Shown here one piece after another: positions 35,626 through 43,600 of a stretch of 47,778 nt of DNA (position 1 is its first letter; each line of letters begins with the position of its first letter). Below the pieces are notes generated by a model that saw only the letters and a program-made list of their open reading frames with translations, did not search any database and was not told where the DNA came from. The position numbers were made by a program, and so were the translations under genes. The DNA is from an uncultured Myxococcales bacterium (GTDB taxonomy: Bacteria > Myxococcota_A > UBA9042). The stretch lies in contig CAJBNH010000025.1 in NCBI GenBank assembly GCA_903955385.1, forward strand, positions 1 through 47,778, in the 5' to 3' direction.

Positions 35626-35995
35626 CTACTCGGCCTTCGCGCCAAACCGCTCCTGCTTCAACTGCTCCAGCAAGAGCTGCAACGCCGGAAGAGCGGCTGG
35701 CACACGGCTGGCCGTGATCTCCCAAAGCTCCTCGGCATCGACATGGAAATAGACGTGCGCCAGGAGGTCGCGAAGCCTTGCCAAGCCGCGCCAGTCCACA
35801 TCCGGGGGCACGAGCCTTCACCGCATCCGGCACGTTCTTGGCTGCTTCACCCGCGATCGTGAGCGACCGCTCTACAGCCGCCCGCAGCATGGCATCTGCA
35901 ACGAATTGTCGCGGTCCAACGCCTTCGGTCCACGTCAGGATCGACAGGAAAGCATCGACGACATCGGCGACCAGCAGCACGGGCTCACGCGACAT
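35626..35995 (-). pseudogene. hepT: HepT-type (HEPN, DUF86) toxin with a one-base frameshift
   Basis: From ATG 35995 the frame reads MSREPVLLVADVVDAFLSIL to KARAP, then goes off frame in a run of five G on the plus strand (35804-35808). Removing one base restores a 122-residue HepT ending at 35626. The restored part carries RDLLAHVY, the RX4HXY active site of HepT RNases, whose Tyr is the AMPylation target of MntA. The start overlaps the 3' end of the mntA-like gene by 11 bp, the usual tight arrangement. The lesion, if real, would remove the catalytic motif and silence the toxin. A homopolymer read error, or slippage switching, would look the same. Confidence 0.8.
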
Positions 35996-36278
35996 GCACG
36001 CGCTCCTGCTCGATGACTCGCCACGCCAGGGGCTTCACCGTCGAAGTCAGCACCACGTCGACCCTCCGGCCGAGTGCCTGCTCTAGCGCGTCTTGAATCG
36101 CGAAATGACGACCGAGCTTGTCTGGGCCGGGCGCGAGCTCGACCAGAACGTCGACGTCGCTGTCCTCGCTCGCCTCGTCGCGCGCCACCGATCCGATCAG
36201 GTCGAGACGAAGGACGCCCAGCTTCCGCAGAGGTTCCCGCAGGAGAATCAGGATGGCGATGGCTTCGGCGCGGCGCAT
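35985..36278 (-). CDS. mntA: MntA-type minimal nucleotidyltransferase antitoxin
   Basis: 97 residues from ATG 36278. The nucleotidyltransferase signature is intact: LIGSVARDEASEDSDVDVLVEL, that is, GSx2Rx6SDxDxxV with both metal-binding Asp residues. The C-terminal half (RRVDVVLTSTVKPLAWRVIEQE) matches MNT-domain proteins. Known homologues AMPylate the Tyr in the RX4HXY motif of HepT and so neutralise it. It is upstream of and overlaps hepT by 11 bp. The gene is complete while the toxin frame is broken, the combination expected when a toxin decays first. Repeat copy B and a G-rich tract lie about 95 bp upstream. Confidence 0.88.
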   Translation of the reverse strand: MRRAEAIAILILLREPLRKLGVLRLDLIGSVARDEASEDSDVDVLVELAPGPDKLGRHFAIQDALEQALGRRVDVVLTSTVKPLAWRVIEQERVHVA

Positions 36279-36344
36279 CCGACTTCCGTCCGCGCCGGCA
36301 AAGGCGCCTGGGCAGGATAGCGTGCACGGGTGGGAAGTCCAAGC

Positions 36345-36374
36345 GGGGCGGAGGGGGCGGAGGGTGGCGGAGGG
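36345..36374 (+). other. Potential G-quadruplex tract next to repeat copy B
   Basis: G-runs GGGG (36345-36348), GGGGG (36353-36357), GGG (36362-36364) and GGG (36372-36374) are separated by loops of 4, 4 and 7 nt. It is built from tandem GGCGGAGGG units and lies 67-96 bp upstream of the mntA start, on that gene's template strand. Confidence 0.5.
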
Positions 36375-36405
36375 TGTCAGGACTAGACACTTGACATCTT
36401 TCCGC
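36372..36405 (+). repeat. 34-bp repeat, copy B
   Basis: Identical to copy A (35161-35194) in the same orientation, 1,211 bp away. The two direct repeats enclose the mntA/hepT pair and the Cys-rich remnant. Recombination between them would delete this cassette. It is 94 bp upstream of the mntA start. Confidence 0.8.
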
Positions 36406-36712
36406 GAAGCACTCCCCCGCCCAGTCACCGGCATCGAATATCGAACTCCAATCCATACGCATTGTTGCGTCGCCTGCCCCCACAGCATTCAGCCAGACCG
36501 GACTATCCATCAGCCGGCCACAGCCCAACCTCAGCACGCAACGGCAGATCGGAACCCCGCGCGTCGACGGCGACCCGATTTCGGACTGGATGCGTCCGGG
36601 CCCAATCTGGCGCCATCGTCATTTCAAGCACTTAGCCGCGAAACAGTGAACTGCGAATCCCTGCCCCCCTCCTGCCCGCGACGAACGCCAGATGCGTTCC
36701 CGGCCTTGGATT

Positions 36713-36746
36713 GCGGAAAGGTGTCAAATGCCTAGTCCTGACACCC
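36713..36746 (-). repeat. 34-bp repeat, copy C (reverse orientation)
   Basis: The reverse complement matches copies A and B at 31 of 34 positions. It forms an inverted pair with copy B around 307 bp. It lies 111 bp upstream of the muiA-like start at 36858, in the same orientation relative to its downstream gene as copies A and B. Confidence 0.75.
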
Positions 36747-36857
36747 TCCTCACCCTCCTCTAGATCCTTCCGCCCCGCCGCGCGTCCACACCCAGGGCCG
36801 CACGGCCGGTCGAAGGGACCCGTCCGCCCGCCCTTTCCCCCAAGCCAGGAGTTCGCC

Positions 36858-38642
36858 ATGAAGCGTGGGTGGGTCGTGCTGTTGGGTCTGCTGCCCGCGG
36901 TGGTCGCGCAGGCGCAAGAATCGCAACCGGTGGCGTCGCGCATCCAAAAGGTGACCGTGTACTCCGACCGGGCGCAGGTGACGCGCGGCGCGGCGGTGGA
37001 GGTGGACGCCTCGGCGTCGGTGTGGGCGTTCCCGAACCTGCCCGGCTGGGTCGACGAGGGGTCGGTGCGCGTGACCCTGCAGCCCGCCGACGTGGGGCAG
37101 ATTGCCGACGTGCGCGTTCAGCGCGAGTACCTGGCGCGGTCGAACGATGCCGAGCTGCGCAAGGCAGAGGCGGCGGCGCAAGAGATCGCAAACCAGATCG
37201 CGGTGTTGGACGACGAGGTGCGCATCCTGGCGGCGCAAGAGAAGCAGGTCGAGACGATCCGCGCGTTCTCGCTGGAGAAGATCGGCAAGGACTCGGTGAT
37301 GGGCACCGTACAGGTCGCGACCTATGGCGAGGTGGTCAAGTTCCTGGGCGACGCCCTGCGCGACCTGGCGACCCGGCGGCGCGCGGTGCAGCAGGCCAAG
37401 GCGGCGCTGGAGCCGGAGCGGCTGGCGCGGGCGCGGCGCGTCGAGGACCTGCGCGGCCTGGGGCAACTGGAGGAAACGACTGTGTTCGTCAGCATCGATG
37501 GGCGGCGCAAGGCCCAGGCGCGCGTCGAGCTGACGTACATGCTGCCGGGGGCGACGTGGGAACCGGCGCACGAGCTGCGGGTGGCGGGGACCAAGCCGGG
37601 CGCGGCGACGCTGGCCTCGTACGCCGTCGTCAGCCAGGCGACGGGAGAGGACTGGGAAAACGCCGAGATTGCGTTCTCGACCCAGTCGGCGACCGAGAGC
37701 ATCCGCATCCCCGAGCTCGAGTCGCTGACGCTGGGCGACACGAAGCCGACATCGCGCTTCATGGCCAGCCGGACGACGTCGTTCAGTCGCGCGCAGAAGG
37801 CCTACGAGGGGCAGAACCGCATGTGGAACCAGCGGCGGTCGACCAAGGTGCAGGTGCAGAGCGAGGAGGTGTACGAAGAGAGCTACCACGACCTGCAGAC
37901 GGTGCAGAGCAAGACGGTCGAGGTCTTTCGCACGCTGCAGGTCCGCGGCACGACGACGCATTTTCGCGGCGAGGGGCGAGCGACGGTGCGTGGCGACGGT
38001 CGCCCGGCGCGCCTGCGGATCGGCCAGTGCACGCTGACGCCGTCGCAGCGGGTCGTCGCCGCGCCCGAGCAATCGCTGAATGCCGCCCGCATCCTGGAGA
38101 TGACGAACGGCGGTGGCCAGCCGCTGCTGCCGGGCAAGGTGGCGCTGTTTCAAGAGGGGGCGTTTCTGGGCATGACCGACCTGGGCTTCGTGGCCGAGCA
38201 GGAGAAGTTCTCGCTGTTCCTGGCCGTCGCCGACGAGGTCAAGTTGTCGCGGGTGCTGGACAAAACCCGCAGCTCGCTGGTGCGCAAGGCCCGCACGCGC
38301 ATGGTCGTGTCGTTCGAGGTTGGGGCCGAAAACCTGTCGGACCACGACGTGACGGTAACGCTGGCGGACCGGATCCCGGTGTCGGAGGACAAGGAGATCC
38401 GCATCGACCAGGTCAGCGTCGAGCCCGCCGGCGCGCCCGACGACAAGGGGTTGATCACGTGGACGCTGCAGCTCAAGCCGCGCGAGAAGCGGGTGTTCCG
38501 CATCAGCTATCGCGTCGAGTACCCGCCCGCGCTGGTGCTGGAGATGAAGCGCGCCGGGCGCCCGAGTCGCGCCGCATCGCCTGCGCCCGCGGCCGATGCG
38601 CCGATTGGCGAGCAGTTGATGGACTTGGAGTCGAATTTCTGA
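36858..38642 (+). CDS. MuiA-like exported protein (DUF4139/DUF4140)
   Basis: 594 residues from ATG 36858, with AGGAG at good spacing. Signal peptide 1-19 (WVVLLGLLPAVVAQAQ). The N-terminal beta domain (KVTVYSDRAQVTRGAAVEV, residues 30-100) fits DUF4140. A helical coiled-coil-like stretch (about 100-195; EAAAQEIANQIAVLDDEVRIL) and the DUF4139 domain (about 205-570; VELTYMLPGATWEPAHELRV, SYAVVSQATGEDWENAEIAFST, KRVFRISYRVEYPP) follow. Proteins of this kind are annotated as mucoidy inhibitor MuiA family; the molecular function is unknown. It stands alone, facing a minus-strand gene 30 bp after its stop. Confidence 0.9.
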   Translation: MKRGWVVLLGLLPAVVAQAQESQPVASRIQKVTVYSDRAQVTRGAAVEVDASASVWAFPNLPGWVDEGSVRVTLQPADVGQIADVRVQREYLARSNDAELRKAEAAAQEIANQIAVLDDEVRILAAQEKQVETIRAFSLEKIGKDSVMGTVQVATYGEVVKFLGDALRDLATRRRAVQQAKAALEPERLARARRVEDLRGLGQLEETTVFVSIDGRRKAQARVELTYMLPGATWEPAHELRVAGTKPGAATLASYAVVSQATGEDWENAEIAFSTQSATESIRIPELESLTLGDTKPTSRFMASRTTSFSRAQKAYEGQNRMWNQRRSTKVQVQSEEVYEESYHDLQTVQSKTVEVFRTLQVRGTTTHFRGEGRATVRGDGRPARLRIGQCTLTPSQRVVAAPEQSLNAARILEMTNGGGQPLLPGKVALFQEGAFLGMTDLGFVAEQEKFSLFLAVADEVKLSRVLDKTRSSLVRKARTRMVVSFEVGAENLSDHDVTVTLADRIPVSEDKEIRIDQVSVEPAGAPDDKGLITWTLQLKPREKRVFRISYRVEYPPALVLEMKRAGRPSRAASPAPAADAPIGEQLMDLESNF

Positions 38643-38672
38643 GGCGTGGGGGGGGGGAATCGCCGCCCCGCC

Positions 38673-39116
38673 CTACCCCTCCATCACGTCCTTCTTGCCG
38701 TCCGGTCCCTCGAACTCCGCGAACCGATACACCGACATGCCCGAATCGTTGACCAGCACCTGACAGGCCCCCTGCCGCTCGAGCTCCTCCAGCGCCGCGC
38801 GGGCCTGGTCGAAGCCCATCCCTAGCGCTGCGGCGACCTCGACGGCGGTGATGCGACCGCCCTCAGCCTCAGCCAGACGGAACAGGCGGGCGTCCAGCGT
38901 CGGCTCGGGCGGCACCAGTACGGCGGCGGCCCGGCCAGCGGTCAGTCGGGCACGTCGCACCAGCAGACCGCCGCCCAACAGGCACAACCCGCCGAGCACA
39001 AAGCCGAAGACCGTGTGGTCGGACGTGCCCCCGGCCGTCCCGTCGATCTCGACCGCCACGAACAGCAGGCCCATGACCACGAGGATCCAGCCGAAGATCT
39101 TGCCGATGGTTGCCAC
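38673..39116 (-). CDS. Two-helix membrane protein with winged-helix-like tail
   Basis: 147 residues from GTG 39116, chosen because GGGAGG lies 5 nt before it and the next residues form a membrane helix at once (ATIGKIFGWILVVMGLLFVAVEI). A second helix follows (VFGFVLGGLCLLGGGLLV). Residues about 75-147 (ARLFRLAEAEGGRITAVEVAAALGMGFDQARAALEELERQG) look like a winged-helix/ArsR-like module with a short beta wing. This could place a DNA- or protein-binding domain at the inner face of the membrane. Last gene of the minus-strand envelope group; target unknown. Confidence 0.75.
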   Translation of the reverse strand: MATIGKIFGWILVVMGLLFVAVEIDGTAGGTSDHTVFGFVLGGLCLLGGGLLVRRARLTAGRAAAVLVPPEPTLDARLFRLAEAEGGRITAVEVAAALGMGFDQARAALEELERQGACQVLVNDSGMSVYRFAEFEGPDGKKDVMEG

Positions 39117-39211
39117 GTCGCCTCCCTGCCGATGTCGATGATCAGACGGGCGCATTCGACCACGCTTGCCGGTCGGCGGGCAAGGCTTCCGATTGCGTCC
39201 CCTTGCGCCGA

Positions 39212-39832
39212 CTACAGCGTGAAGGCGCCTGCGCCACCGAGTCCGACGCCCAGCTCGAAGCCCGTCGCGGGGTCGAAGCGCAGGTACCACTCGAAGGTGC
39301 CGATGGCGTACGCCACGCGCAGTCTGCCTTCCAGCCCGAACGGTCCGCCGCCGGCGGTCTCGAGGTAGGTCAGGGCGGCCACCTCCCAGAAGACGTGCAT
39401 GTCTCCGTTGCCGATGTATTGGGAGTAACCGAAGATCGGGCCACTCGCGTTGCCATACCCGCCGTGGCCGTCAAGGACATCGTGGACGTTGCGATAGCCC
39501 ACAAAGAACTGGCGCAAATTCAAGTCACCGCTGGGAATCAAGGCCCAACCCACCGTGCCGCGCAGGATATTCGTGTGCACGTCGGGCGGCGTCATCAGGA
39601 ACTGGTCGTAACGCGCCCCGACCATGAAGCCCATTTCGTCGCCCGTCCCAGCAAGGTAGTCGCTGCTGAGGTGGAACGCCCCAGAGAAATCGTACCGCGG
39701 CACCTTCTTGTTGCCCAAGTAGGCGCGACCGCCCAAGTCCATGAAAACGGCCGAGTCGTCGGCACGGGCCGAACCCGCGAACACCGTGACCGTGGCGACA
39801 AAAATGCAAGCGAGCAAGGCGACATGGCGCAT
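39212..39832 (-). CDS. Exported protein, possible small outer-membrane barrel
   Basis: 206 residues from ATG 39832. Signal peptide MRHVALLACIFVATVTVFAGSARA. The mature part is rich in aromatic and glycine residues with alternating strands (AVFMDLGGRAYLG, MGFMVGARYDQFLM, GTFEWYLRFDPATGFELGVGLGGAGAFTL). This suggests a small beta-barrel, about eight strands at most. No family is recognised. It lies 95 bp upstream of the two-helix protein gene and may be co-transcribed. Surface location is inferred from composition only. Confidence 0.65.
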   Translation of the reverse strand: MRHVALLACIFVATVTVFAGSARADDSAVFMDLGGRAYLGNKKVPRYDFSGAFHLSSDYLAGTGDEMGFMVGARYDQFLMTPPDVHTNILRGTVGWALIPSGDLNLRQFFVGYRNVHDVLDGHGGYGNASGPIFGYSQYIGNGDMHVFWEVAALTYLETAGGGPFGLEGRLRVAYAIGTFEWYLRFDPATGFELGVGLGGAGAFTL

Positions 39833-39907
39833 CTGTAGTGGCCCCCCTTTTGAGCGGCGCACGATACCTTCCGAATTCCCGGGATTCAAGCGCAGGGCCT
39901 CTCGTGC

Positions 39908-40295
39908 TCACCTCGGCTCGCCAATCAACTCAAACGCCGCCCACTGAGCCGGCCCAGGATACTTGACGCGCGTCGCCAGCATCGCCTGGGCTGGTGCCAG
40001 GAAGGGCAGCGAGTCAGCCGCCCTGCCCTGATACAGAAACGCCACGCCCTGCCACGCCTGACCGATGGCGCGCAGCTCAGGCTCGTCCAACCTCTCGCCC
40101 AGCGCCTGAATCCGCTCGCCCGGCTTGCGCAATTCCCCTGTTCGCGCAGGCCCTTCGACCTGTTTGACCGCGGTGTCCAGCAGCCTGCCGGTGGTCGCGG
40201 CGTCGCGGCGCTTCAGCAGGTCGCGGTGGCGGGCCACGACGCTGGGGCAACGGCAGCCAGCACGCGAGCAGGAACATCAGGCGGGCAAGTGACAT
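39908..40295 (-). pseudogene. Small exported protein with a frame break after the signal peptide
   Basis: ATG 40295 has GGAG at ideal spacing and encodes a good signal (MSLARLMFLLACWLPLP). That frame then turns arginine/proline-rich and runs on without sense. A different frame, open from about 40250 to the stop at 39908, gives plausible protein: VVARHRDLLKRRDAATTGRLL, GERIQALGERLDEPELRAIG, WQGVAFLYQGRAADSLPFL. This looks like a helical (TPR-like) periplasmic protein of about 125 residues. A one-base change near 40237-40250 would join the two parts. Alternatively, translation starts at GTG 40237 and gives a 109-residue cytosolic protein. Real lesion or base error unknown. Confidence 0.5.
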
Positions 40296-40464
40296 GGACG
40301 ACTCCACCGGCGGCCGGGGGCGAAAACGGGCGATAGGCGGGCCTGGATTCCGACGATGCGGCGTGCGCGTCCAGGGGGTTGGGGGCGACGGCTGGGGGGA
40401 TTGCGAACGGCTGGCGGGTGGCTGCGCCGTTGTGCGGAATCGGGCGCGTGAGCATGGCCGGCAA

Positions 40465-40926
40465 CTACTTGGAAACGGCTGGCAATCGCCGCTCGCCCGC
40501 CACCGCGTCACAGGCGTCCAGGATCACCTTGGCCGACGAGCGATGTCCCAGCGGTCGGTCCGTGCGGTGGGCCGCGAACCGCCGACGCAAGGCCTGAATC
40601 TCGGCGTCGTTCAGGCTGGCGAAGCAGTGGTCGTCGGCAACCGTGTAGGACTCGTCCCAAGCCATCGCCTCGCGCCGCTGGACCAGACAGCCGCGTTCGT
40701 CAAGCGCTGCGGACAGTTGCGCCTCGTCGACCTGCGCGATGACCGATACCAAGGCCGCGCTGGCCTCGGGCGACCGCTGAGCTTGCGGAGTCGCCAGGGG
40801 TGCAAGACGGGCGTCAAGCTGAAACGGCGGCGCAAGCCACGCCCACACGACCACGGCGACCGCAACGCCCGCCATCGCGACCGTCAGCAAGCCGCCAACC
40901 AGACTTCCGCTCGACTTGTCCGCCAT
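40465..40926 (-). CDS. Small protein with an N-terminal membrane anchor
   Basis: 153 residues from ATG 40926, 15 bp after the stop of the Cys-rich lipoprotein gene, so very likely in its operon. One transmembrane helix (about 9-32; GGLLTVAMAGVAVAVVVWAWL) and a soluble C-terminal part with two cysteines (ERGCLVQRRE, DDHCFASL) and a basic helix (EIQALRRRFAAHR). The end has ILDACDAVAGER. No family recognised. The soluble part is probably periplasmic. Confidence 0.65.
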   Translation of the reverse strand: MADKSSGSLVGGLLTVAMAGVAVAVVVWAWLAPPFQLDARLAPLATPQAQRSPEASAALVSVIAQVDEAQLSAALDERGCLVQRREAMAWDESYTVADDHCFASLNDAEIQALRRRFAAHRTDRPLGHRSSAKVILDACDAVAGERRLPAVSK

Positions 40927-40941
40927 TCGCGCGCCCCCGGG

Positions 40942-42162
40942 TCAGCCCCCAACCAGACAAGTCACCTGCTCTTTCTGGCAGAACTTGGCATGGCAAGCCT
41001 CGCCGCACCCGTCGGGACCCGCGCAGTTCGAGCAGTGGACGAACATGCAGTCCCACAGCGCGTTGAGTTGCGCCTGGCCCTTGGGGCTACCCTGGCCGAA
41101 ACACTCGAAATTGCAGAGGTCGTCGCCCTTTGCGCAACCTTGCGTGCACTGGATGATGCCGAGGCAGGACACGGACCCGCTGCCATAGCACGCGCTGAGT
41201 TGGTCGAAGCACGTCTCTGACTTGGGCGGCTGTCCGCAGCTGAAGAACGCGGCCAGCTGCTTCTGCGCCGGGGCGGTGGCGGTGGCGAAACACTTGCTGG
41301 CGATGCTGATGATCTTGTCCTTGTACCCTTGCAGGCACTCGAACGTGGCGGGGCAGTCGTTGGTGCCGGTCTCACCCTGCGACAGGCAGGCGAACAGGGG
41401 AAAGCTGCAGTGTTTGCCCATGCATTGCTGGATGCACTGGAACGTGTCGCCCGACGCGCCCATGCAACCGGGGACACACAGGGAAGTGGCGCACTCGCGC
41501 AGCGGCTGAAAGAGGTATTGGGTGTAGAGCGACGCATCCTGAGCCGCCGAATTCACGCACGCCGTGCTGAGGTCTTTGCCCCAGCACGCCTCTTGAAACA
41601 CATAGGCATAGGCGTTGAAGCAGCTGGTGATGGCACCACCGTACACGTCTGCACCATCGGGCCAGGACGAGTCCGGATAACCCTCCCAATCCGGTGACCA
41701 CGCGGCGTCGGGCAAAAGGCCGTCGGCAACGGTCTCGGCTACGTCCTGGATATCGCCATCGGAGATTTCTGCGCCGTCGGAAATGTCCCAAACATCGGGC
41801 GCATCCGGCAAAATCGGCACGTCGCCTGCGTCTGCAGCATCGCCTGCGTCCTGCGTTTCCGCCGAACCGTCCAACCCATCGGCGTCCGCGTCCACAACGC
41901 CATCCGGGGCATCCCAAGCGGCATCGTCACTGTCTGCAACGTCCGGCAGCACGACGTCGCCCGGCAGCACGTCGGTGGCAACGCCATCTGCGGTGGCACC
42001 GTCGGCCAGCTGGTTGGCACCGTCGGTGGCGGTCGCGTCGGCGGTTTCGCCCGCCGGACCCTCGACGGTCGTGCTGCCCGTGCAGCCCGCCATCGACAAG
42101 CAAGCCCAGGCGACCCACCCGATCAACCACTTGCCTTTGCTGGTGTTTTGTGGATACGACAT
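40942..42162 (-). CDS. Lipoprotein with acidic linker and cysteine-rich domain
   Basis: 406 residues from ATG 42162 (AGGGG upstream). Lipobox MAGC at about residues 24-27. Residues 30-165 are an extended Asp/Ala/Gly-rich linker (DVLPGDVVLPDVADSDD), suited to span a surface layer or to bind calcium. Residues about 170-406 contain more than 20 cysteines with repeated patterns such as CIQQCMGKHCSFPLFACL, CLGIIQCTQGC and CDLCNFEC-like turns (DDLCNFECF). They differ from the Dickkopf-like and MopE-like proteins elsewhere in the window. Such acidic-linker Cys-rich lipoproteins are common in myxobacterial genomes. Divergent from the sialidase gene, and it heads the run of minus-strand envelope genes down to 38673. 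Confidence 0.75.
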   Translation of the reverse strand: MSYPQNTSKGKWLIGWVAWACLSMAGCTGSTTVEGPAGETADATATDGANQLADGATADGVATDVLPGDVVLPDVADSDDAAWDAPDGVVDADADGLDGSAETQDAGDAADAGDVPILPDAPDVWDISDGAEISDGDIQDVAETVADGLLPDAAWSPDWEGYPDSSWPDGADVYGGAITSCFNAYAYVFQEACWGKDLSTACVNSAAQDASLYTQYLFQPLRECATSLCVPGCMGASGDTFQCIQQCMGKHCSFPLFACLSQGETGTNDCPATFECLQGYKDKIISIASKCFATATAPAQKQLAAFFSCGQPPKSETCFDQLSACYGSGSVSCLGIIQCTQGCAKGDDLCNFECFGQGSPKGQAQLNALWDCMFVHCSNCAGPDGCGEACHAKFCQKEQVTCLVGG

Positions 42163-42189
42163 GCGAAACCCCTGTGAACCGGCGGTCGT

Positions 42190-42217
42190 GTGACGTCAAC
42201 CGAGAACGCGGTAGTAT
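42190..42217 (+). promoter_or_regulatory. Possible promoter of the sialidase gene
   Basis: GTGACG (42190-42195) and TAGTAT (42212-42217) are 16 bp apart, 88 nt before the sialidase start. The -35 overlaps the 8-bp palindrome TGACGTCA (42191-42198). Hexamer matches are partial. Confidence 0.3.
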
Positions 42218-42304
42218 GGCCCGCCTGCGAGGTGCGCGCCATGCCAGCGTCGCGTCGCGCCTGCCTCCCGGGGAGAGGCGACGGCCTTGTGAGGGGGGGG
42301 GAAG

Positions 42305-43600
42305 ATGCAGGGCAAGTGCCAAGGTCGAGGCCAACCGCCAAGGCCCCGTTCCAGCCCGGATCTTGTTGCTGGACTGCTGCGAGCGGACGCCGGTTGTCTG
42401 GCCCTGCTGGCCACACTGGCGTTTGCCGGATGCGGTCAGCCCGCCGACCCGGAACCGACGACACCCGCTACGCGCTGCGGGGTGCTGCCGCTGGCGCAGC
42501 CAACGAGCATCGAAGACGCCATCGCCTTTCAAGGCAGCGTGGGCGACCCGGGCGCGGACGGCTATCCGGTGTTTCGCATCCCGTCGGTGGTCACCACGAC
42601 CAGCGGCGTGCTGGTGGCGTTTGCTGAGGGGCGGCCTTCGCTGCTGGACCCCGGCTCGGGCCAGATCGACCTGGTGATGAAGCGCAGCCTGGACTGTGGG
42701 CGCACCTGGTCTGCCCTGCAGGTGCTGGCCGACAACGGCAGCGGCGACGCGCACAACCCGGTGGCGGTGGTGGTGCCGCAGGGTAACAGTACGTCGCGCC
42801 TGTGGATCTTCTACGCGCAGCGGCCGGTCAGCACGGGCGGCGAGCTCGACATCGCCCCCGGCCTCGGCAGCGACTCGGACACCCTGTGGGCCCGCACCAG
42901 CGACGACGACGGCCAGACCTGGAGCCCCCCGCGCGACCTGACCGCCGACGTCAAGGACGCCACCTGGGGCATCATCGCCCCCGGACCGGGCCGCGGCATC
43001 GTGACCCGCTGGGGCCGCGACGGAGTGGCCGCCGGGCGCATCGTGGTCCCCGGCTGGTACACGGTGGGCGCGCAGACAGGCAGCTTCGTGTTCTACAGCG
43101 ATGACGGCGGAAACACGTGGCACCGCGGTGGCTTGCCCACGCCGGGCACCGACGAGAGCCAAGTGGTCGAGCGCACCGACGGCACCCTGCTGCTGGACGG
43201 CCGACAGGGCGACAAGGACCCGAACCGAAAGTGCTTTCTCAGCCACGACGGCGGGCAGACCTGGTCCGGTGCCACCCCGGGCCTGACGATGGTGCCGGTG
43301 ATGTCCAGCGTCGTCCGCATCAGCGCCAGCCGCGACGGCCAAGACCGCGACCGCCTGCTGCACACCGGCGTCAGCCCGACCGCCCGCGCCGACGCCCGGG
43401 TCTGGCTGAGCCACGACGAGGGCGCCACCTGGGACCACGAGACCGTCTTGGTCCCCGGCTTTGCGCAGTACACGGTCGCGACCGTGCTGGACGACGCAAC
43501 CGTGGGCATGGCCTACGAATCCCTGGGAACCGACGCCGCGGGGGTGACGGGGTTCAACGTGCACTTTGCGCGGTTTTCGTTGGCGGTCTTGGGGGAGTGA
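42305..43600 (+). CDS. Sialidase (neuraminidase, GH33-like) lipoprotein
   Basis: 431 residues from ATG 42305, right after a GGGGGGGGAAG ribosome site. The n-region is long (about 27 residues) before the hydrophobic stretch and lipobox FAGC (CLALLATLAFAGC). The catalytic domain begins with YPVFRIPSVV, the FRIP motif with the first Arg of the triad. Five Asp-boxes follow: SLDCGRTW, SDDDGQTW, SDDGGNTW, SHDGGQTW and SHDEGATW, the blades of a six-bladed propeller. The acid/base region (LVAFAEGRPS) is also present. It should release terminal sialic acids or related sugars outside the cell. No sialic-acid transport or breakdown genes lie nearby, so it may act on host, prey or matrix glycans. Confidence 0.92.
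   Translation: MQGKCQGRGQPPRPRSSPDLVAGLLRADAGCLALLATLAFAGCGQPADPEPTTPATRCGVLPLAQPTSIEDAIAFQGSVGDPGADGYPVFRIPSVVTTTSGVLVAFAEGRPSLLDPGSGQIDLVMKRSLDCGRTWSALQVLADNGSGDAHNPVAVVVPQGNSTSRLWIFYAQRPVSTGGELDIAPGLGSDSDTLWARTSDDDGQTWSPPRDLTADVKDATWGIIAPGPGRGIVTRWGRDGVAAGRIVVPGWYTVGAQTGSFVFYSDDGGNTWHRGGLPTPGTDESQVVERTDGTLLLDGRQGDKDPNRKCFLSHDGGQTWSGATPGLTMVPVMSSVVRISASRDGQDRDRLLHTGVSPTARADARVWLSHDEGATWDHETVLVPGFAQYTVATVLDDATVGMAYESLGTDAAGVTGFNVHFARFSLAVLGE

Larger units (their letters stand above)
36279..36857. other. 579-bp accessory intergenic region with two repeat copies
   Basis: It holds the G-rich tract (36345-36374), repeat copy B (36372-36405), an AT-richer middle, a copy of ATTTCAAGCACTTAGCCGCG (36621-36640) and repeat copy C in reverse (36713-36746). 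The stretch AGCCGCGAAACAGTGAAC followed by CCTGCCCC (36634-36669) resembles the right end of the element at 43765-43843. I see no protein-coding gene. Non-autonomous transposon relics are the best explanation. Confidence 0.55.

Noticed and set aside
36869-38752. 627-codon plus-strand frame overlapping the MuiA-like gene
   Set aside because: Gly/Arg-rich; the accepted frame has a ribosome site, signal peptide and DUF4139 patterns.
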